NCBI RefSeq assembly: GCF_004458765.1
Contig: NZ_SPJX01000710.1
Location: 1 to 64,000 of the forward strand
Length of the DNA stretch: 64,000 bases
Origin: Microvirga pakistanensis
GTDB lineage: Bacteria; Pseudomonadota; Alphaproteobacteria; Rhizobiales; Beijerinckiaceae
Direction of reading: 5' to 3'
The notes beneath the pieces are model-generated. The model ran no database searches. It was not told the DNA's origin and saw nothing but the letters and a program-made list of their open reading frames with translations. Positions 60,961-64,000 of this stretch are shown piece by piece (position 1 is the stretch's first letter; every line of letters begins with the position of its first letter). The translations under genes were made by a program, and so were the position numbers.

Positions 60961-63828
60961 GTGGGCGAAGAGTTTCAACCGCAATCCGTGTCGGCCAGGA
61001 CCGTGAATCCGCAGGGAGAGCAGAGTTCCCACGATACGCAATCTGCCGGCCGAACGGTCAGGCCCATGCGCGTCGTCGAGAGAGGTGTCTATCGCGGCCC
61101 CCACCTCTTCAGCCTCACGCCCATGATCCGGATCAAGCTCGATCTCGGCGCGCTGGAAGACTGGCCCTCCGACCGCCTCCCCGGTTTCACGGAACGGCTT
61201 TTGTCCCTGCTGCCAGGGCTGCGCCAGCACGGCTGCTGCTTCCACGAGCCCGGCGGGTTCGTCCGGCGGCTCGAGGAGGGCACTTGGCTTGGGCACGTGG
61301 CCGAGCATGTGGCCATCGAACTCCAGTCGCTCACAGGAATCCGCGTGACGCGGGGCAAGACCCGCTCGGTCCGCGGCGAGCCGGGCGTCTACAACGTCAT
61401 GTACGCCTACGAGCAGGAGGAGACGGGCCTGCTGGCGGGGCGTCTCGCGCTGCAGCTGCTCGATGGGTTCCTTCCCGCAGAGCTTCAGGGCGTTTCGGGT
61501 CTTGATCGCGTCTACAAGGACGAGGAGGAGCCGGCGCTCCAGGCCGCCTTCGATCTTCAGGCCGCCCTCAAGGCCCTTCGATCCGTCCATCGCCGCAAGG
61601 CCCTCGGGCCGACTACGCTCTCCCTCGTGCAGGAAGCGGAGCGCCGCGGCATTCCGGTGATGCGCCTCGACGACCAGAGTCTCGTGCAGCTCGGCACCGG
61701 GCGCTACCAGAAGCGGATCCGCGCCAGCATCACGGGCCTCACATCCTCCATCGCGACCGATGCGGCGAGCGACAAGGATCTGACGAAGGCTCTTCTGGCC
61801 GATTCGGGAATTCCGGTGCCGAAGGGCGAGGTGGTGCGCAGCGCCGACGACGCGGTGCGCGCGGCGGAGTGGATCGGCTATCCCGTGGTGGTGAAGCCCC
61901 TCGACGGCAATCACGGGCGCGGCGTGAGCATCGATCTCGCCACGCCCGAGGAGGTGAGACAGGCTTTCAAGGAGGCCGCACGCCACTCCCGCCGGGTGAT
62001 CGTCGAGAGCTGCTTCAAGGGGCGCGATCACCGCATTCTCGTGGTGAACGGGGACGTGGTGGCGGTGGCCGAGCGCGTGCCCGCCCACGTGGTGGGCGAC
62101 GGTGCCCGCAGCATCGCGGAGCTCGTGGAGGAGGTGAACCAGGATCCCCGGCGCGGCGAGGGCCACGAGAACGTCATGACCCGCATCACGATCGGCGATC
62201 ACGCGCTCGGTGTTCTGGCGAAGGCCGGCCTTCAGCCGGACAGCATCCCGGCGGCGGGCCAGGTGGTCTATCTCTGCGACACGGCCAACCTCTCGACGGG
62301 CGGCACGGCGGTCGACCGCACGGACGACATCCATCCCGACAACGCGCTGATCGCGCGCCGGGCCGCGGCAGCCGTCGGCCTCGATGTGGCGGGCATCGAT
62401 TTCATCGCGCCCGACATCGCGCGCTCCGTGCACGAGACCGGCGGCGGAATTATCGAGGTCAATGCCGCGCCCGGCTTCCGCATGCATCTGCAGCCCTCGG
62501 AGGGACGCCCGCGCAACGTGGCCCGGCCCGTGATCGACATGCTCTTCCCGCGCGGCACGCCCGTCCGAGTCCCGATTCTCGCGGTCACCGGCACCAATGG
62601 CAAGTCCACCACCTGCCGCATGATCGGTCATATCCTGCGCACCCATGGGCTGAATGTGGGCCTGACCTCGACGACCGGCATCTACGTGAACAACGATCGC
62701 GTGAAGGAGGCCGACGCCTCCGGCCCGTGGAGCGCGCGGGTGGTGCTGCGCGACCCCACCGTGGACGTGGCGGTTCTGGAGACCGCCCGCGGCGGCATCC
62801 TGCGCGAGGGTCTCGGCTTTCCCGAATGCGATGTCGGTCTCGTCACCAACATCCAGCCCGATCACCTGGGGCTCAAGGGCATCGACTCCGTCGAGGATCT
62901 CGCCTGGGTGAAATCGGTGGTCGTCGAGGCCGTGCACCGGAACGGCACCAGCATCCTCAATGCCGACGATCCGCTGACCGTCGGCATGCACCGCCGGGCA
63001 GGCGGGCGGATCGGCTACTTCTCGCTGCGGGGCGGAGCCGATATGCCGGACTTCCTGCGCGAGCATATCGAGGATGGCGGTTTCGCCGTTGTGCGCGAGC
63101 CGGGACGCTCTCCGGGCGGCGAGATCGTGATCCACGACGACGGCGACAGCATCCATGTGATGCGGGCGGCCGAGATCCCGGCGACGCTCGATGGACTGGC
63201 CGAGTTCAACGTGCAGAACGCCATGGGCGCCGTGGCGATGGCCTATGCGCAGGGCATTCCGGTCAATGTCATTCGCTTGGCCCTGTCCACCTACACCAAC
63301 TCGTTCGAGCACAGCCCCGGCCGCCTCAACGTGTTCGACGGGCACGGCTTCCGGGTGATCCTCGACTACGCGCACAACCCGGCGGGCCTGCGGGCGCTCG
63401 GCGACCTGATCCTGAAGATGCGCCCGCGTCACCGGCGCGTGATCGGCATGATCAACATCCCGGGCGATCGCCGCGACGACGACATGCGCGAGATGGGGGC
63501 GCTGGCGACGCGCTATTTCGACGAGATCATCTTCCGCGAGGACCCGGCCCGGCGCGGCCGCAAGCCCGGCGAGATCGTCGCGCTTTTGACCGAAGGGGCC
63601 TTGGCGGCAGGTTTCCCCGAGGAGCGGATCAAGCGCATCCTCGAAGAGGACGAGGCTGCCGAAATCTGCCTCGGCATGGCGCATCCGGGCGATCTGGTGG
63701 TGCTCACGCCGACCGACGTGGAGGCCATGTGGCAGCAGGTGCTCACCTTCCAGCCTCAACCTGCCGCCCGCTTCGACGTTGAAGTGGAAAGGCGGGACGA
63801 GAACCAGCCGTGGCGGAAGAGCGCCTGA
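60961..63828 (+). CDS. cphA: Cyanophycin synthetase
   Basis: The 955-residue enzyme has the CphA order: an N-terminal domain (RVVERGVYRGPHLFSL, TWLGHVAEHVAIELQ), an ATP-grasp domain (KPLDGNHGRGVSIDL, EVNAAPGFRMHL) and a Mur-ligase-like domain. The Mur domain has a P-loop at about 543-551 (TGTNGKSTT), ETARGGILREGLGF and LDYAHNPAG. It adds Asp and then Arg to a growing cyanophycin chain using ATP. I chose the GTG at 60961 because AAGGAG is seven bases upstream; the ATG at 61066 is the alternative. The 226 bases before it show no gene and no clear promoter. Cyanophycinase follows. Confidence 0.93.
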   Translation: MGEEFQPQSVSARTVNPQGEQSSHDTQSAGRTVRPMRVVERGVYRGPHLFSLTPMIRIKLDLGALEDWPSDRLPGFTERLLSLLPGLRQHGCCFHEPGGFVRRLEEGTWLGHVAEHVAIELQSLTGIRVTRGKTRSVRGEPGVYNVMYAYEQEETGLLAGRLALQLLDGFLPAELQGVSGLDRVYKDEEEPALQAAFDLQAALKALRSVHRRKALGPTTLSLVQEAERRGIPVMRLDDQSLVQLGTGRYQKRIRASITGLTSSIATDAASDKDLTKALLADSGIPVPKGEVVRSADDAVRAAEWIGYPVVVKPLDGNHGRGVSIDLATPEEVRQAFKEAARHSRRVIVESCFKGRDHRILVVNGDVVAVAERVPAHVVGDGARSIAELVEEVNQDPRRGEGHENVMTRITIGDHALGVLAKAGLQPDSIPAAGQVVYLCDTANLSTGGTAVDRTDDIHPDNALIARRAAAAVGLDVAGIDFIAPDIARSVHETGGGIIEVNAAPGFRMHLQPSEGRPRNVARPVIDMLFPRGTPVRVPILAVTGTNGKSTTCRMIGHILRTHGLNVGLTSTTGIYVNNDRVKEADASGPWSARVVLRDPTVDVAVLETARGGILREGLGFPECDVGLVTNIQPDHLGLKGIDSVEDLAWVKSVVVEAVHRNGTSILNADDPLTVGMHRRAGGRIGYFSLRGGADMPDFLREHIEDGGFAVVREPGRSPGGEIVIHDDGDSIHVMRAAEIPATLDGLAEFNVQNAMGAVAMAYAQGIPVNVIRLALSTYTNSFEHSPGRLNVFDGHGFRVILDYAHNPAGLRALGDLILKMRPRHRRVIGMINIPGDRRDDDMREMGALATRYFDEIIFREDPARRGRKPGEIVALLTEGALAAGFPEERIKRILEEDEAAEICLGMAHPGDLVVLTPTDVEAMWQQVLTFQPQPAARFDVEVERRDENQPWRKSA

Positions 63829-63940
63829 TCCTCACCCGTCCCGCCCGCCACGGCGCGCTCGCCACGCTGGGCGCGCCGTGGCGCGTGCATCATCGATCCC
63901 AATCAGCCAAGCCCATCAGTACGAGGAGAGTGTCGAGACC

Positions 63941-64000
63941 ATGGTGGAACGCACCAGGACAGGATCGAAGGGTCCGCTCATCATCATCGGCGGCGGCGAG
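63941..64000 (+). CDS. cphB: Cyanophycinase, N-terminus only (cut by window end)
   Basis: The frame opens at an ATG after ACGAGGAGAG and runs to the window edge. Its 20 codons read as a short polar start followed by GPLIIIGGGE, the first strand and glycine loop of S51-family cyanophycinases. It would cut cyanophycin into beta-Asp-Arg dipeptides. Position 112 bases after cphA supports the call, since cphB and cphA are often adjacent. Confidence 0.75.
   Translation, partial: MVERTRTGSKGPLIIIGGGE

Noticed and set aside
60946-63759. A 937-codon open frame antisense to cphA
   Set aside because: Same GC effect. The composition is dominated by His, Asp, Gly and Arg, and the sense strand encodes a complete cyanophycin synthetase.
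1-64000. CRISPR arrays, prophage or integrative element
   Set aside because: The only repeats are dispersed palindromes without regular spacers. No integrase, transposase, capsid or tail genes are present.

Overview
The window is GC-rich chromosomal DNA from an alphaproteobacterium of the order Hyphomicrobiales (Rhizobiales). Several things point there: an ActS/ActR (RegB/RegA) redox pair, an MmcB-type repair protein, the gene order lptC-lptA-lptB-rpoN-hpf-ptsN, an EcfG-type sigma factor, a rhizobial-style hmu heme locus with Irr-like sites, and a ROSE-like RNA thermometer before an Hsp20 gene. A Methylobacteriaceae/Microvirga-like host is my inference; no rRNA or other taxonomic marker is present. 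I see no tRNA, rRNA, CRISPR array, prophage or insertion sequence.

Layout. 1-6.4 kb: a HerA-like ATPase (truncated by the window edge), an MFS exporter, and a coupled run of AlkX/YcaQ-like glycosylase, PAP2 phosphatase and RecX. 6.4-15 kb: stress proteins (OsmC, PRC-barrel), a radical-SAM gene translationally coupled to a DUF4130-UdgX fusion, a cation/proton antiporter and PBP1A. 15-22.8 kb: a Bcr/CflA exporter, the remnant of a chemoreceptor, a zinc metallopeptidase, PHA depolymerase, the ActS/ActR pair, MmcB and a TPR protein. 23-33.5 kb: an ABC-exporter-like protein whose nucleotide-binding domain has lost its catalytic motifs, an MBL hydrolase, a surface-polysaccharide group (UDP-glucuronate epimerase, GT4, SDR, and CapD-like on the opposite strand), and an orphan FecCD-type permease/ATPase pair. 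33.6-39.6 kb: an aminotransferase, a polyamine-binding protein, SIMPL and stress proteins, and an intact chemoreceptor.

39.6-45.4 kb is the leftward LPS-transport/sigma-54 cluster (RNase D, LptC, LptA, LptB, RpoN, HPF, PtsN). 45.5-49.5 kb holds a Gly/Tyr-rich secreted protein, a lone receiver-domain protein divergent from an EcfG-like sigma factor, Hsp20 and a YihY/BrkB protein. 49.9-52.1 kb encodes an RTX protein preceded by an AT-rich leader.

52.1-60.7 kb is a heme acquisition locus. A leftward arm carries the TonB receptor, an IsdG/HmuQ-type monooxygenase, HutX and a HugZ-like protein. A rightward arm carries hmuP, hmuT, hmuU, hmuV, then a beta-helix protein and an aldo/keto reductase. 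The divergent promoter region contains two Irr-box-like sites. The window ends with cyanophycin synthetase and the first codons of cyanophycinase. With PhaZ, this shows a cell that handles both nitrogen and carbon storage polymers.

A family of palindromic intergenic repeats built on GAGCATCG/CGATGCTC and AAGCATCGG/CCGATGCTT ends recurs through the window.
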